From contig CAZTCX010000037.1 of the NCBI GenBank assembly GCA_964612515.1, positions 1 to 27,536 on the forward strand: 27,536 bases of DNA, in the 5' to 3' direction. How positions within the stretch are numbered: the stretch's first letter is position 1; every line of letters begins with the position of its first letter. Of this stretch, positions 6,350 through 14,419 are shown piece by piece. The position numbers were made by a program, and so were the translations under genes. A model generated the notes under the pieces. That model worked only from the letters and a program-made list of their open reading frames with translations. It made no database searches and had not been told where the DNA came from. The DNA comes from SABY01 sp964612515 (GTDB lineage: Bacteria > Bacteroidota > Bacteroidia > Bacteroidales > 4484-276).

Positions 6350-7330
6350 ATGAACACAACAACCAAATATCTGGGACTGGAGCTGAAAAACCCCGTGGTG
6401 GTAAGCAGCTCCGGGCTTACCGGCTCTTACGACAAAGTGATGGAGATTATCGAGCATGGCGCCGGAGCCATCGTGCTCAAGTCGTTGTTTGAGGAGCAAA
6501 TCATCAACGACATCGAAGGAAAACTGCAAGACGACGAGATGTATTTCTGGTATCCTGAAGCTACGGATTTTGTAAAAAACATCTCCAAAGAGCATGGCGT
6601 AAATCAATACATCAAATTCATTAAAAAAATAAAAGCCAACACCGCCACGCCAGTAATTGCCAGCGTAAACTGCATGACATCGCAGCAATGGCCACAATTT
6701 GCCAAAGAATTGCAGGGTGCTGGTGCCGATGCGCTCGAACTGAATATCGCCATTTTTCCGTACGACGAAACCATTGAAAGCCGCGACATCGAGAATTTAT
6801 ATGTCGAAATTGTAGCGGCCGTGAAACAGCACGTTCAGATACCCATTGCTGTAAAATTGGGCGCACAGTTTACCAACATCCCACACATGGTGTCGCGCCT
6901 CGATGCCGCCGGTGTGCAGGGATTGGTGTTGTTCAACAGGTTTTTCCGCCCAGACATCGACATCGACACCGGCAAAATCAAATACAACAACTACCTGAGT
7001 GATCCTGCTGAGATGACCCAATCGCTGCGGTGGATTAGCCTGCTGGCGCCAAAAACCCGCTGCGACCTCATCGCCAACACAGGAATTCATGATTACAAAG
7101 CCATCGTAAAACAGCTTATGGCCGGCGCCTCCGCCGTGCAGCTTGCGTCAGTTCTTTACAAAAAAGGCGTGCCTTATCTCGCCACATTGATTGGCGAGTT
7201 GCAGGAATGGATGAAAAGGAAAAACATCGATAGCATCGACAAGATCCATCTCAGCAGTAAATTCGTAAGTGACCATGCTGCCGAATTTGAGCGTATCCAA
7301 TTCATGCGCAGAACGGTTGATCTTTTTTGA
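6350..7330 (+). CDS. Dihydroorotate dehydrogenase-like flavoprotein (catalytic loop altered)
   Basis: The 326-residue protein is a PyrD-like TIM barrel. It begins with YLGLELKNPVVVSSSGLTGS, typical of class 1 dihydroorotate dehydrogenases, and keeps phosphate/FMN-binding features near its C-terminus (ANTGIHDY at about 242-249, GASAVQLASVLYKKG at about 259-273). The loop that carries the catalytic base in true enzymes (N-x-S-Cys/Ser-P-N) reads ELNIAIFPYD at 130-139, without Cys or Ser. It is therefore unlikely to oxidise dihydroorotate and belongs with the PRK07565-type homologues annotated only by similarity. It lies 40 nt after hoxW on the same strand and is followed by a terminator, so it is probably the last gene of the hox operon. 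Its substrate is unknown; an NAD(P)H- or redox-linked role is inference from context. Confidence 0.85.
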   Translation: MNTTTKYLGLELKNPVVVSSSGLTGSYDKVMEIIEHGAGAIVLKSLFEEQIINDIEGKLQDDEMYFWYPEATDFVKNISKEHGVNQYIKFIKKIKANTATPVIASVNCMTSQQWPQFAKELQGAGADALELNIAIFPYDETIESRDIENLYVEIVAAVKQHVQIPIAVKLGAQFTNIPHMVSRLDAAGVQGLVLFNRFFRPDIDIDTGKIKYNNYLSDPAEMTQSLRWISLLAPKTRCDLIANTGIHDYKAIVKQLMAGASAVQLASVLYKKGVPYLATLIGELQEWMKRKNIDSIDKIHLSSKFVSDHAAEFERIQFMRRTVDLF

Positions 7331-7355
7331 TAAAAACAGATTTAGCATAAATATT

Positions 7356-7389
7356 AGACCTCACCTGGCTTTTCGGGCGAGGTCTTTTT
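7356..7389 (+). terminator. Intrinsic terminator of the hox operon
   Basis: AGACCTC (7356-7362) pairs with GAGGTCT (7379-7385), and a run of T residues extends to 7389. It lies 26 bp after the flavoprotein gene stop codon and separates the hox operon from the downstream transporter gene. Confidence 0.85.
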
Positions 7390-7443
7390 AATGACTTTTC
7401 GTACGAAGCTGGAGGTTTTTATCATCCAAAGCGACATTGATAT

Positions 7444-7451
7444 TATTTTTG
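7444..7451 (+). promoter_or_regulatory. Putative -7 element of the CDF transporter gene
   Basis: TATTTTTG matches TAnnTTTG and lies 18 bp before the TTG start, which implies a very short leader. No clear -33 element was found at the usual distance, and the surrounding sequence is AT-rich, so a chance match is possible. Confidence 0.35.
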
Positions 7452-7469
7452 TAAAAAAAATAAAACATT

Positions 7470-8360
7470 TTGCCAGGTACATCGCATCAAAATAAAGCGA
7501 AGCAAAACTCACGGATTGCTTATAAGGAAGGATGGCTGTCGGTTGTTGTCAACCTTTTCTTGTTTGCCATCAAGCTATGGGCGGGTATTGTTTCCGGATC
7601 GGTAGCCATCATAGCCGATGCCTGGCATACGCTTTCGGATTCGCTGAGTTCGCTGGTTGTCATATTTGGCGCCCACGTTTCGGCCAAGCCACCCGACGAC
7701 GAGCATCCTTTTGGCCATGGGCGTGCCGAGCTTATCGCAAGCGTTCTGATAGCAGCGTTTCTTGGCTTTGTGGCGTACGAATTCATAAACGAAAGCATCA
7801 GAAACCTTTCTGAACGCGTTTCCGCAAATTTTGGAACCATTGCCATCGTGGTCACCATCATTTCTATTGTTGTAAAAGAGAGCCTGGCACAATATGCTTT
7901 TCGTGCCGGGCGCAAAACCAACTACAGTTCGTTGCGTGCCGATGGCTGGCACCACCGCACCGACGCCATTTCGTCAGCGATAATCCTTGTCGGGATTTTG
8001 GTGGGAAGATATTTATGGTGGATCGATGGTGTGCTGGGGATTTTGGTAGCAATAATGATTTTCTGGGCCGGCTACGAAATCCTGAAACAAGCCATGAGCC
8101 GGCTGTTGGGAGAAGCACCACAACCTGACCTGGTGCACCATCTTACCACTTCCGCTGAAAAAATTACTTCGCTCGATCTGCGCATTCATCATATCCATTT
8201 GCACGAATATGGCGACCACAAAGAGTTAACTTTTCATGTAAAACTCCCTCCTGAAATGAGTGTGTTAGAAGCCCACGACCTCACTGAAAAAGTTGAAAAA
8301 CAGATTTGGGAAGACCTGGAAATGGTGGCTACCGTGCACATGGAGCCCCGCCTCAACTAA
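7470..8360 (+). CDS. Cation diffusion facilitator (zinc-type) efflux transporter
   Basis: The 296-residue protein belongs to the CDF family, inner-membrane proton antiporters exporting Zn2+ and related divalent metals. It has hydrophobic segments near 22-48, 58-70, 85-105, 122-138, 166-182 and 185-205, and a cytoplasmic C-terminal domain from about 210. The transport-site pairs are H53/D57 (DAWHTLSD) and H161/D165 (GWHHRTD). The His-x3-Asp form is typical of zinc-preferring members. DDEHPFGHGRAE at 76-87 is another family hallmark. The start is constrained: an in-frame TAA sits at 7461-7463, and only ATT 7467 or TTG 7470 is available before the conserved region. It lies between the hox terminator and the convergent rex gene, only 13 bp from the latter. 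No functional link with hydrogenase is evident. Confidence 0.92.
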   Translation: MPGTSHQNKAKQNSRIAYKEGWLSVVVNLFLFAIKLWAGIVSGSVAIIADAWHTLSDSLSSLVVIFGAHVSAKPPDDEHPFGHGRAELIASVLIAAFLGFVAYEFINESIRNLSERVSANFGTIAIVVTIISIVVKESLAQYAFRAGRKTNYSSLRADGWHHRTDAISSAIILVGILVGRYLWWIDGVLGILVAIMIFWAGYEILKQAMSRLLGEAPQPDLVHHLTTSAEKITSLDLRIHHIHLHEYGDHKELTFHVKLPPEMSVLEAHDLTEKVEKQIWEDLEMVATVHMEPRLN

Positions 8361-8373
8361 CCATTTTTTAATC

Positions 8374-8997
8374 TTAGGATTTTCTTTTTGTAAAATATGC
8401 CAGCTTAATCATTGCGGTGGTAAAGTCGAATTCTTCGAGCGCAATGTGCTCCGGCAGATACAGGTTAGCAGAAGTGAGATTCATGGCGCCTTTGATTCCA
8501 AAACTGATGAGCAGCGTGATAAGATTGTTGATGTCGATATCGTCATCTGTCAGGATTGCCAGACTGATGTTGTGACGGTGGATAATTTCCGAAAGGTTTT
8601 CCATCGAATAACAGGGCACCTGATCAAAAATCTTCCCGATAGATTTGCTCGAGTTATCAAAAATCGCAGCGATGGTTACAGGGCTGGCCTCTTTGCCATA
8701 AAGCTCCAGCGCAAAACGTCCGGCGTGTCCAAATCCAATAATGCAGGCAGGAGTGGCTTCATCACAATGCAACTTTTGGGCGATCAGTTGGATAAGTTGC
8801 TGCACATCATAACCATGGGTACGACTGCCGACAGCACCCAGCAGCATCAAATCGCGCCGCACGTGAGCTGCATTAATGTGTAGCATTTTGGCCAGATCGC
8901 CGGAAAAAATAAAGGGTTTTTCGAGATATTGATAACGCAGCAAAAGTCGGCGATAGCGACTTAGTCTTTCCAGGGTTTTTTCGGGCAGCAATGTCAT
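8374..8997 (-). CDS. rex: Redox-sensing transcriptional repressor Rex
   Basis: Rex dimers bind operators when NAD+ is high and release when NADH binds, controlling fermentation and anaerobic respiration genes. The 207-residue protein has the family length. A winged helix spans about 5-75, with the recognition segment HVRRDLMLLGAVGSRTHGYDV. A Rossmann domain follows with GFGHAGR at 88-94. Acidic D114 in IFDNSSKSIG favours NADH over NADPH, and the Rex-type C-terminal segment NLTSANLYLPEHIALEEFDF is at 173-192. The start ATG overlaps the stop of the upstream small cysteine protein (ATGA), so the two are co-translated. A Rex-type operator sits in the hox promoter at 1122-1139, making the hydrogenase a probable target. 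No good operator was seen at its own promoter. Confidence 0.93.
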   Translation of the reverse strand: MTLLPEKTLERLSRYRRLLLRYQYLEKPFIFSGDLAKMLHINAAHVRRDLMLLGAVGSRTHGYDVQQLIQLIAQKLHCDEATPACIIGFGHAGRFALELYGKEASPVTIAAIFDNSSKSIGKIFDQVPCYSMENLSEIIHRHNISLAILTDDDIDINNLITLLISFGIKGAMNLTSANLYLPEHIALEEFDFTTAMIKLAYFTKRKS

Positions 8998-9221
8998 GCC
9001 TTCGCTGATTGCGTTTTAATTTGGGGAATGATGCAATCGGTAGCTACCAGACCCTCCTCCCCAATGCGATATCCTTTGGCGTTGCGTCCGGTCTTCACGA
9101 TGTTTTTCCCTTCACAAGCGCTGATACCTGTCCATTTACAATTCTGGCAATGACGCAGCCCATTGATCTGCACGCCCCAACATTCGTTGTTGGCGAGTAA
9201 GGAGGTGTCGATATTTTTCAT
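8994..9221 (-). CDS. Small four-cysteine protein coupled to rex
   Basis: This 75-residue protein is not recognised with certainty. It contains C14 (ECWG), C25 and C28 (RHCQNCKW) and C36 (SACEG), a C-x10-C-x2-C-x7-C array that could bind zinc or an iron-sulfur cluster, plus C63 near the C-terminus. It has no signal peptide or membrane segment, so it is probably cytoplasmic. Its stop codon overlaps the rex start by four bases, a coupling that usually reflects joint function or stoichiometry. A degenerate -7 element (complement of 9241-9248, TACTTTAG) could serve the pair. A redox or metal-sensing partner for Rex is one possibility, inferred only from position and cysteines. That the gene is real is supported by the tight overlap and the ordered Cys spacing. 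Confidence 0.75.
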   Translation of the reverse strand: MKNIDTSLLANNECWGVQINGLRHCQNCKWTGISACEGKNIVKTGRNAKGYRIGEEGLVATDCIIPQIKTQSAKA

Positions 9222-9315
9222 TGTGTGAATTTTTTTGGTGCTAAAGTAAACATAATCTCTTTTATTCCCATTTCACATCGCTACAGCTATTCAGTTTCTT
9301 TGTCTCAATCCCAAA

Positions 9316-10356
9316 TCAATAATCTTCCTGCTGCCGCTTCACAAGTTCTTTGGTCGAGAGCAGCCCACACGCTGCAAAGATATCCTGCCCGCGCGAAGCA
9401 CGCAAAGTGGTGCGGATTCCCTTTTCGTTGAGTGCTGCCATAAATTGCTCGATCACCTCATCGGTCGAAGACTCCAGCGGTGTGCCGGGGATGGGATGAA
9501 ACCTGATAAGATTGATGCGACAACGGATTCCGTTGAGGATGCGCGCCAGCTCTTTCACGTGGCGCGACGTATCGTTGATTCCTTTGAACATAATGTATTC
9601 AAATGACACCCTGCGCTGACGACCGAGATCAAAGCCGCGAATGGTTTCGAGTACCTCACTGAATCTATATACATTTTCGATGGGCATCAGCTTCTTCCGC
9701 TCCTCCTCAAAAGGCGTGTGCATACTTACGGCAAGATGACATTGGCTTTGCGCCAGGAAAAGTCGCATCGCCGGAATGATGCCGATGGTAGAAACGGTGA
9801 TGCGTTTTGGGCTCCAGCCATAGCCCCAGTCCGAAGTCATTATCTCAAGGCTTTTCATCACCTCGTCGGTATTGTCCAAAGGCTCGCCCATGCCCATGTA
9901 AACGATGTTGGTAAGTTTGTCCGCTTCCGGAATGCTGCGCATCTGGTTTATGATCTGTCCGGCGGTAAGGTTTTGCTGAAAGCCCTGCTTGCCCGTCATG
10001 CAAAACAGGCAGCCCATCTTGCAGCCCACCTGCGACGACACACACAAAGTAGCGCGCTCCTCTTCAGGGATATAGGCCGCCTCGATAAACTTCAGGTCGC
10101 CGGCAGCAAACAAATATTTACGTGTACCGTCGGTAGAAGTCTGCACTTTCGTGAATGGCGTCAGCCCAAACGCGTAATGCTCGTTGAGCAGCAGCCGTGC
10201 ATCTTTCGACAGATTGCTCATCTCGTCAATGGTTGTAATATCTTTTTGATAAAGCCATCCGGCGATTTGCCTTGCAGTATAGGCAGGAAGTCCAAAGTCG
10301 GCCACTATCGTTTGCAGCTCGCTGAGGGTCTTTCCAAAAAGTGCTTCTTTGGCCAT
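9316..10356 (-). CDS. rlmN: Dual-specificity 23S rRNA/tRNA (adenine-C2) methyltransferase RlmN
   Basis: RlmN is a radical-SAM enzyme that methylates C2 of A2503 in 23S rRNA and of A37 in some tRNAs. The 346-residue product has the radical-SAM cluster motif C112-x3-C116-x2-C119 (GCKMGCLFC). The mechanism-specific cysteines are also present: C105, seven residues before the cluster as in the E. coli enzyme, and C330 in AACGLLSTK, which matches the E. coli methyl-accepting Cys. The conserved MGMGEPLDN and FHPIPGTP segments are also present. It lies 21 nt downstream of a ferredoxin-reductase-like gene on the same strand, so co-transcription is likely. All key residues are intact. Confidence 0.96.
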   Translation of the reverse strand: MAKEALFGKTLSELQTIVADFGLPAYTARQIAGWLYQKDITTIDEMSNLSKDARLLLNEHYAFGLTPFTKVQTSTDGTRKYLFAAGDLKFIEAAYIPEEERATLCVSSQVGCKMGCLFCMTGKQGFQQNLTAGQIINQMRSIPEADKLTNIVYMGMGEPLDNTDEVMKSLEIMTSDWGYGWSPKRITVSTIGIIPAMRLFLAQSQCHLAVSMHTPFEEERKKLMPIENVYRFSEVLETIRGFDLGRQRRVSFEYIMFKGINDTSRHVKELARILNGIRCRINLIRFHPIPGTPLESSTDEVIEQFMAALNEKGIRTTLRASRGQDIFAACGLLSTKELVKRQQEDY

Positions 10357-10377
10357 ATTATTAAGGGTTGTTTATTT

Positions 10378-11043
10378 TTAAAAATAAATTTCAGCTACGA
10401 TGTTATCGTAAGAGATTTGTTTTTCGATCAGGATGTCGCGCGTCTCCACCACCATTTCGGCGCTGCCGCAAAGGTAATATTTCCTGTCGGTGGGTAAGTT
10501 TTGTTGCTGCTGTAACCAGGTAGTGAGGCGCCCGTGGAAAACACCTTCGCCACTTTCATTAGAGCAGCAGCGGATGTAATTTTCTCCCAAAGCATCTTTA
10601 AAAGTATCTTCAAAATAGAAAGCGTGCAGAAATCTTCCGCCATGTATCAGCAGTTTATCGTGGCGAATACCCGAGCGCCACATAGATACAAATGGAGCGA
10701 TGCCAGTACCGGCGGCAATCCACACGGCCGGCGCTGCCTTTCCATAAAAACTACCCGACGGTGCCGAAGCAAAGATGCTGTCGCCGGCCTTAGCCTTCGA
10801 AAGTGGCGGCGTGAGTTCACCTGCCGGTCGGATGTTGTAAAGCAACCAGATGTCGGTGTCCTGCATGCCGCTTGCGATGCTGTACATACGCGGCTGCTGC
10901 GCCGGATGGAGTGCCACTGCCACCACCTGCCCGGGGATAAAAGTGAAATCGCGGCGATAGCGCATAACAAAAACGTCTGGTGCAATTTCGTCGTTGGCAA
11001 CGATTTTATATTCTTTTAATGACAATGGATTTCGTTCTGGCAT
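10378..11043 (-). CDS. Ferredoxin-NADP reductase-like FAD oxidoreductase
   Basis: The 221-residue protein has the two-domain layout of the ferredoxin reductase family. An FAD-binding barrel carries RMYSIAS at 52-58 (RxYSxxS), followed by a small-residue segment SAPSGSFY. An NAD(P)-binding domain carries AAGTGIAPF at 110-118 and the YLCGSAEMV turn at 190-198. It ends in aromatic Tyr-Phe, as in many family members where the terminal ring stacks on the flavin. There is no iron-sulfur domain, so it needs a separate electron carrier such as ferredoxin or flavodoxin. It precedes rlmN by 21 nt. Supplying electrons to a radical-SAM enzyme is an attractive but unproven reason for the pairing. Confidence 0.88.
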   Translation of the reverse strand: MPERNPLSLKEYKIVANDEIAPDVFVMRYRRDFTFIPGQVVAVALHPAQQPRMYSIASGMQDTDIWLLYNIRPAGELTPPLSKAKAGDSIFASAPSGSFYGKAAPAVWIAAGTGIAPFVSMWRSGIRHDKLLIHGGRFLHAFYFEDTFKDALGENYIRCCSNESGEGVFHGRLTTWLQQQQNLPTDRKYYLCGSAEMVVETRDILIEKQISYDNIVAEIYF

Positions 11044-11135
11044 TTACTTTTTATTTAAATATTAAACTACTTCTTGTCAAATCTTTAACCACCTAAACTG
11101 AATATTTTCCAAAGATTTTTCAAAAAAAATATAAA

Positions 11136-13544
11136 TCAATTCTTAAACCTAATCCTTGCTGCCCATCGTGTGGTGAAGGTTACAAAGGCCACCACCGTGA
11201 TGGAACTAAGCGGCATCAGGATGGCGGCGATGATGGGCGAGAGCAGTCCCTGCACCGCAAAAGCCAGCCCTACTATATTGTAAAGGATGCTGATGCCGTA
11301 ACTGGTTTTTACAATATTGAGGGAAGTACGGGTGAAACGGATAAACTGTTCGAGCTGATCGAAACGTGCGGCTTCGAGAATGGCGTCGCAGGCCGGCGAA
11401 AACTGGTAGATGTCGTCGGCGATGGAGATGCCCACGTCGCTGGTGTAGAGTGCGCCGGCATCGTTCAGGCCATCGCCAATCATCAGCACATGGCGCCTTG
11501 TAGCTTTAAGCTGCGCGATATATTCAAGTTTCTGCTGTGGCGACATATTAAAGTGAAGCCGGTTCTCGCTTCCAAAAATCTCTGTCAGGTAGGGGCGCTC
11601 CGCATCGTTATCACCGGAAATCAGATGTAGTTCCTTATCGCGCCCCAGCGCACTTATGATTTGCTCCATGCCTTTGCGGTAGCTGTTTCTCACGGCATAA
11701 CGTGCTTTGAATTTTCCATTGATGGAAATATAAACCTGCGAAGCAAAGACCACATCCTCTTCCTGCTGTTGCAAAACAAATGCTGCCGACCCCAGCCGGA
11801 TGGCCATCCCATCTATCACGCCTTTGATGCCCGACGAAGGAATCTCCATATAATCCATCACTCTTGCGTTGCTTTCGCATTGAAGCCATTCAAAGAGCGC
11901 TTTGCTTAGCGGATGTGCCGATTGCCGTGCCAGCGACCGGACAGCAATACGTTCATCCTCCGAAAGGGTGTCGGTAAGCACCGTTACTTCGTGGTGATCA
12001 TTGGAAGTGATGGTTCCGGTTTTATCAAAGACAACTGTATCGACATGACTGAGGCGTTCGACCACATCCGTATTTTTGAGATAAAAACCATGAAAGCCGA
12101 AAAAGCGCATGGCCGCTCCAAACGAGAACGGCATCGACAGCGCAATGGCGCAGGGACAGGCCACGATAAGTACCGAGGTGAAAGCCATGAGCGCTATGGA
12201 AGGATTGGCGATGTACCAATAGATTGCCGTCAGCAAGGCGATAATTAATACCGAAACCGTAAAGTTGCGACTGAGCCGGTCGATGAGTGAGCGGATGCGG
12301 GAAGTGGATTTCTCGGTTGACGTATTTTCGTTCCACAATTGTGTAAGCCGACTTTGCGAAACTTCTTTGTGTACCACCATTTCCAGCGCGCTGCCTATCT
12401 GGCGGCCGCCGGCAAACACATCGTCGCCTTCGTTTCTGGCCACAGGCAGCGATTCGCCCGTAACAAATGAATAGTCGATGTTTCCCTGGCCTTTCACAAT
12501 TTGCCCGTCGGCGGGAATTAATTCATGATTGCGGATGAGCAGCCGATCGCCGGGTTTTACGCGATGCAGCGCTACACTTTTCTCATCGCTATCTTCCAGC
12601 AGCGTTACGGCCACAGGAAAATAAGAAGTATAATCGCGATCGAAAGCAAGGCTTTGGTAGGTTTGGTTTTGATACCATTTCCCTATTAATAAAAAGAAAA
12701 CAAACCCCGCAAGTGAGTCGAGGTAGCCGGTGCCGGTTCCCGAGAAAATCTCGAAATAGCTTTGCGAGGCTAGCGCTACCATGCCGATGCCCACCGGCAG
12801 ATCGATATTGACAATGCCACGACGCAGATTTTTCCATGCTGAAATAAGGTAGTCGCTGCCGCTAAATAGTAATACCGGCAACGATAGCAGCACGTTGACC
12901 CAGCCAAAAAAGTTCTGGAAATTCGTGTCGAGATCATTGCGAAATGAAAGATACTCAGGCATGCTGAAAAGCATGATGTTGCCAAAAGCAAATCCGGCTA
13001 CGCCAATTTTTGCAATCAGACGCGTATTGGAAGCGCGCTTGCTTTCCGTCTTGGTTTTCTGAAGATTGATCTGTGGAATATAATGCACCGAAGCCAGCAG
13101 TTCCACCAGTCGTCGCAGCGAAATCTGTTCGTGGTTAAACGTGATGCTGACCTCTTTTTTAGTAAAATGCACCAATGAGCTTTTGATACCTGCATCCATC
13201 ATGTGGAGGTTTTCGAGCAGCCAGATGCAGGAGCTGCAATGGATGGATGGGATGAACAAAGTTACTTTTGAAATTTCGCCCTGCGAAAAGTCGAGGATTT
13301 GCGTTTTGATCTCTTCATTATCCAAAAACGCATATTTGTTGCCATAGTCGTGGCTATCCGTGCGGATGCCGGGCGTGTCAACAATCTTATAATATTGGTT
13401 GAGCTTATTTTGATTCAATAGCTGGAAAACGGTGAGACAACCCTGGCAGCAGAAGTTTTTTTCTTCCCACACCACGGGATACCTGCCACAGTCATCGCCA
13501 CAATGAACGCATTTAATGATGGGAGGAGCTACTGTTTCTTTCAT
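11136..13544 (-). CDS. CcoI/FixI-type copper-translocating P-type ATPase
   Basis: This P1B-type ATPase would export Cu+ across the inner membrane; CcoI/FixI relatives load copper for cbb3 cytochrome oxidase. The 802-residue protein begins with a cysteine-rich domain typical of this subgroup (C12, C15, C19, C32, C33, C36). An HMA-like domain follows with C103-x2-C106. Catalytic parts are TGES at 362-365, the transmembrane CPC motif at 463-465, phosphorylation site D507 in DKTGT, the SAHPLSK nucleotide-binding motif and GDGLNDAGAL. The start at 13544 is chosen because its ATG shares one base with the stop of the upstream SDR gene (TAATG); a longer frame to 13586 would overlap that gene and lacks family similarity. 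No cbb3 genes are in the window, so the oxidase link is from family knowledge. Confidence 0.92.
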   Translation of the reverse strand: MKETVAPPIIKCVHCGDDCGRYPVVWEEKNFCCQGCLTVFQLLNQNKLNQYYKIVDTPGIRTDSHDYGNKYAFLDNEEIKTQILDFSQGEISKVTLFIPSIHCSSCIWLLENLHMMDAGIKSSLVHFTKKEVSITFNHEQISLRRLVELLASVHYIPQINLQKTKTESKRASNTRLIAKIGVAGFAFGNIMLFSMPEYLSFRNDLDTNFQNFFGWVNVLLSLPVLLFSGSDYLISAWKNLRRGIVNIDLPVGIGMVALASQSYFEIFSGTGTGYLDSLAGFVFFLLIGKWYQNQTYQSLAFDRDYTSYFPVAVTLLEDSDEKSVALHRVKPGDRLLIRNHELIPADGQIVKGQGNIDYSFVTGESLPVARNEGDDVFAGGRQIGSALEMVVHKEVSQSRLTQLWNENTSTEKSTSRIRSLIDRLSRNFTVSVLIIALLTAIYWYIANPSIALMAFTSVLIVACPCAIALSMPFSFGAAMRFFGFHGFYLKNTDVVERLSHVDTVVFDKTGTITSNDHHEVTVLTDTLSEDERIAVRSLARQSAHPLSKALFEWLQCESNARVMDYMEIPSSGIKGVIDGMAIRLGSAAFVLQQQEEDVVFASQVYISINGKFKARYAVRNSYRKGMEQIISALGRDKELHLISGDNDAERPYLTEIFGSENRLHFNMSPQQKLEYIAQLKATRRHVLMIGDGLNDAGALYTSDVGISIADDIYQFSPACDAILEAARFDQLEQFIRFTRTSLNIVKTSYGISILYNIVGLAFAVQGLLSPIIAAILMPLSSITVVAFVTFTTRWAARIRFKN

Positions 13545-14332
13545 TAAAACCCATAAATGGTAAAACCGCCATCCACTGCCAGACATTGCCCGGTAATAAA
13601 GGAAGCTTCGGGCATAGCCAGGAAAGCTGCTGCGTTTGCTACTTCGGCGGGCGTGCCGACGCGGCGCATGGGCGTACGGTCGAGCACCGATTTGAGATAA
13701 TCGAAGTCGCTAAGTACCTGATGCGCCAGCGGGGTTTCGATGTACCAGGGAGCTACTGCGTTTACACGGATGTGATCTTTGGCCCATTCCACCGCCAGAT
13801 TTTTGGTCATTTGTATCATGGCTGCTTTGGCCATGGCATAAATGGCACCAGTTTTCAGGGCAGTTATTCCGGCAACGGAAGCCACATTTACAATTGCACC
13901 AGCACCCGAATTACACAGCGGCTGATAAAGACGGCGCGAAATATCAAGTGCCGATTTCAGATTTGTCTGTAAAAGATATTCTATCTCCTCTTCAGTATAG
14001 CCAACCGTTTTCTTCCGAATGTTGGTTCCAACATTATTTACGAGGATGTCGAGCTTGCCCCATTTGCTGCTCACCAGCCCCACGAGCTGTTCGCGCTCGG
14101 CAGGAATCGACAAATCCACCGCGGCTCCATCCACCTGGTTTTCATATTTAGCGAAAGCGGCTATAGTTTCTTCGAGGGTTTTTGGGTTGCGTCCGGTGAG
14201 AAATACCGAGGCGCCAAGTTGCAGAAATTCTTCGGCGATAGCTTTGCCAATGCCTTTGGTGCTGCCGGTTATCAGCGCTGTTTTTCCGCTGAGCGTCCAG
14301 CGTGTAATTGGTGGAGATGGGTGTGTTATCAT
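13544..14332 (-). CDS. Short-chain dehydrogenase/reductase, tropinone reductase-like
   Basis: The 262-residue protein is a classical SDR NAD(P)(H)-dependent oxidoreductase. It has the cofactor motif GSTKGIG at 23-29, NNVG at 99-102, catalytic Ser152 in NVASVAG, and the Tyr165-x3-Lys169 pair (YAMAK). The sequences RWTLSGKTALITG and NNVGTNIRKKT resemble tropinone-reductase-like SDRs, a group named by similarity and active on varied carbonyls, so the substrate cannot be assigned. Its stop codon overlaps the start of the copper ATPase gene. A -7-like CAAAAGTA (complement TACTTTTG) at 14337-14344 would put transcription almost at the start codon, suggesting a leaderless or near-leaderless message; no -33 element accompanies it. 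Confidence 0.9.
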   Translation of the reverse strand: MITHPSPPITRWTLSGKTALITGSTKGIGKAIAEEFLQLGASVFLTGRNPKTLEETIAAFAKYENQVDGAAVDLSIPAEREQLVGLVSSKWGKLDILVNNVGTNIRKKTVGYTEEEIEYLLQTNLKSALDISRRLYQPLCNSGAGAIVNVASVAGITALKTGAIYAMAKAAMIQMTKNLAVEWAKDHIRVNAVAPWYIETPLAHQVLSDFDYLKSVLDRTPMRRVGTPAEVANAAAFLAMPEASFITGQCLAVDGGFTIYGF

Positions 14333-14419
14333 CCAACAAAAGTAAGATATTCCGACAAAAGCCTTCTGCCGGTGGATCGAAAATCAAAAGAGTGGTGTAG
14401 GTGAAAAGCGCCGAAAGCC

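Noticed and set aside
9222..9240. Possible Rex autoregulatory site before the small Cys protein
   Set aside because: TTGTGTGAAT resembles a half-site with two extra bases and has no inverted partner; too weak to call.
13545..13586. Fourteen-codon N-terminal extension of the copper ATPase
   Set aside because: It overlaps the SDR gene and precedes the family-typical start; the TAATG overlap at 13544 gives a better start.
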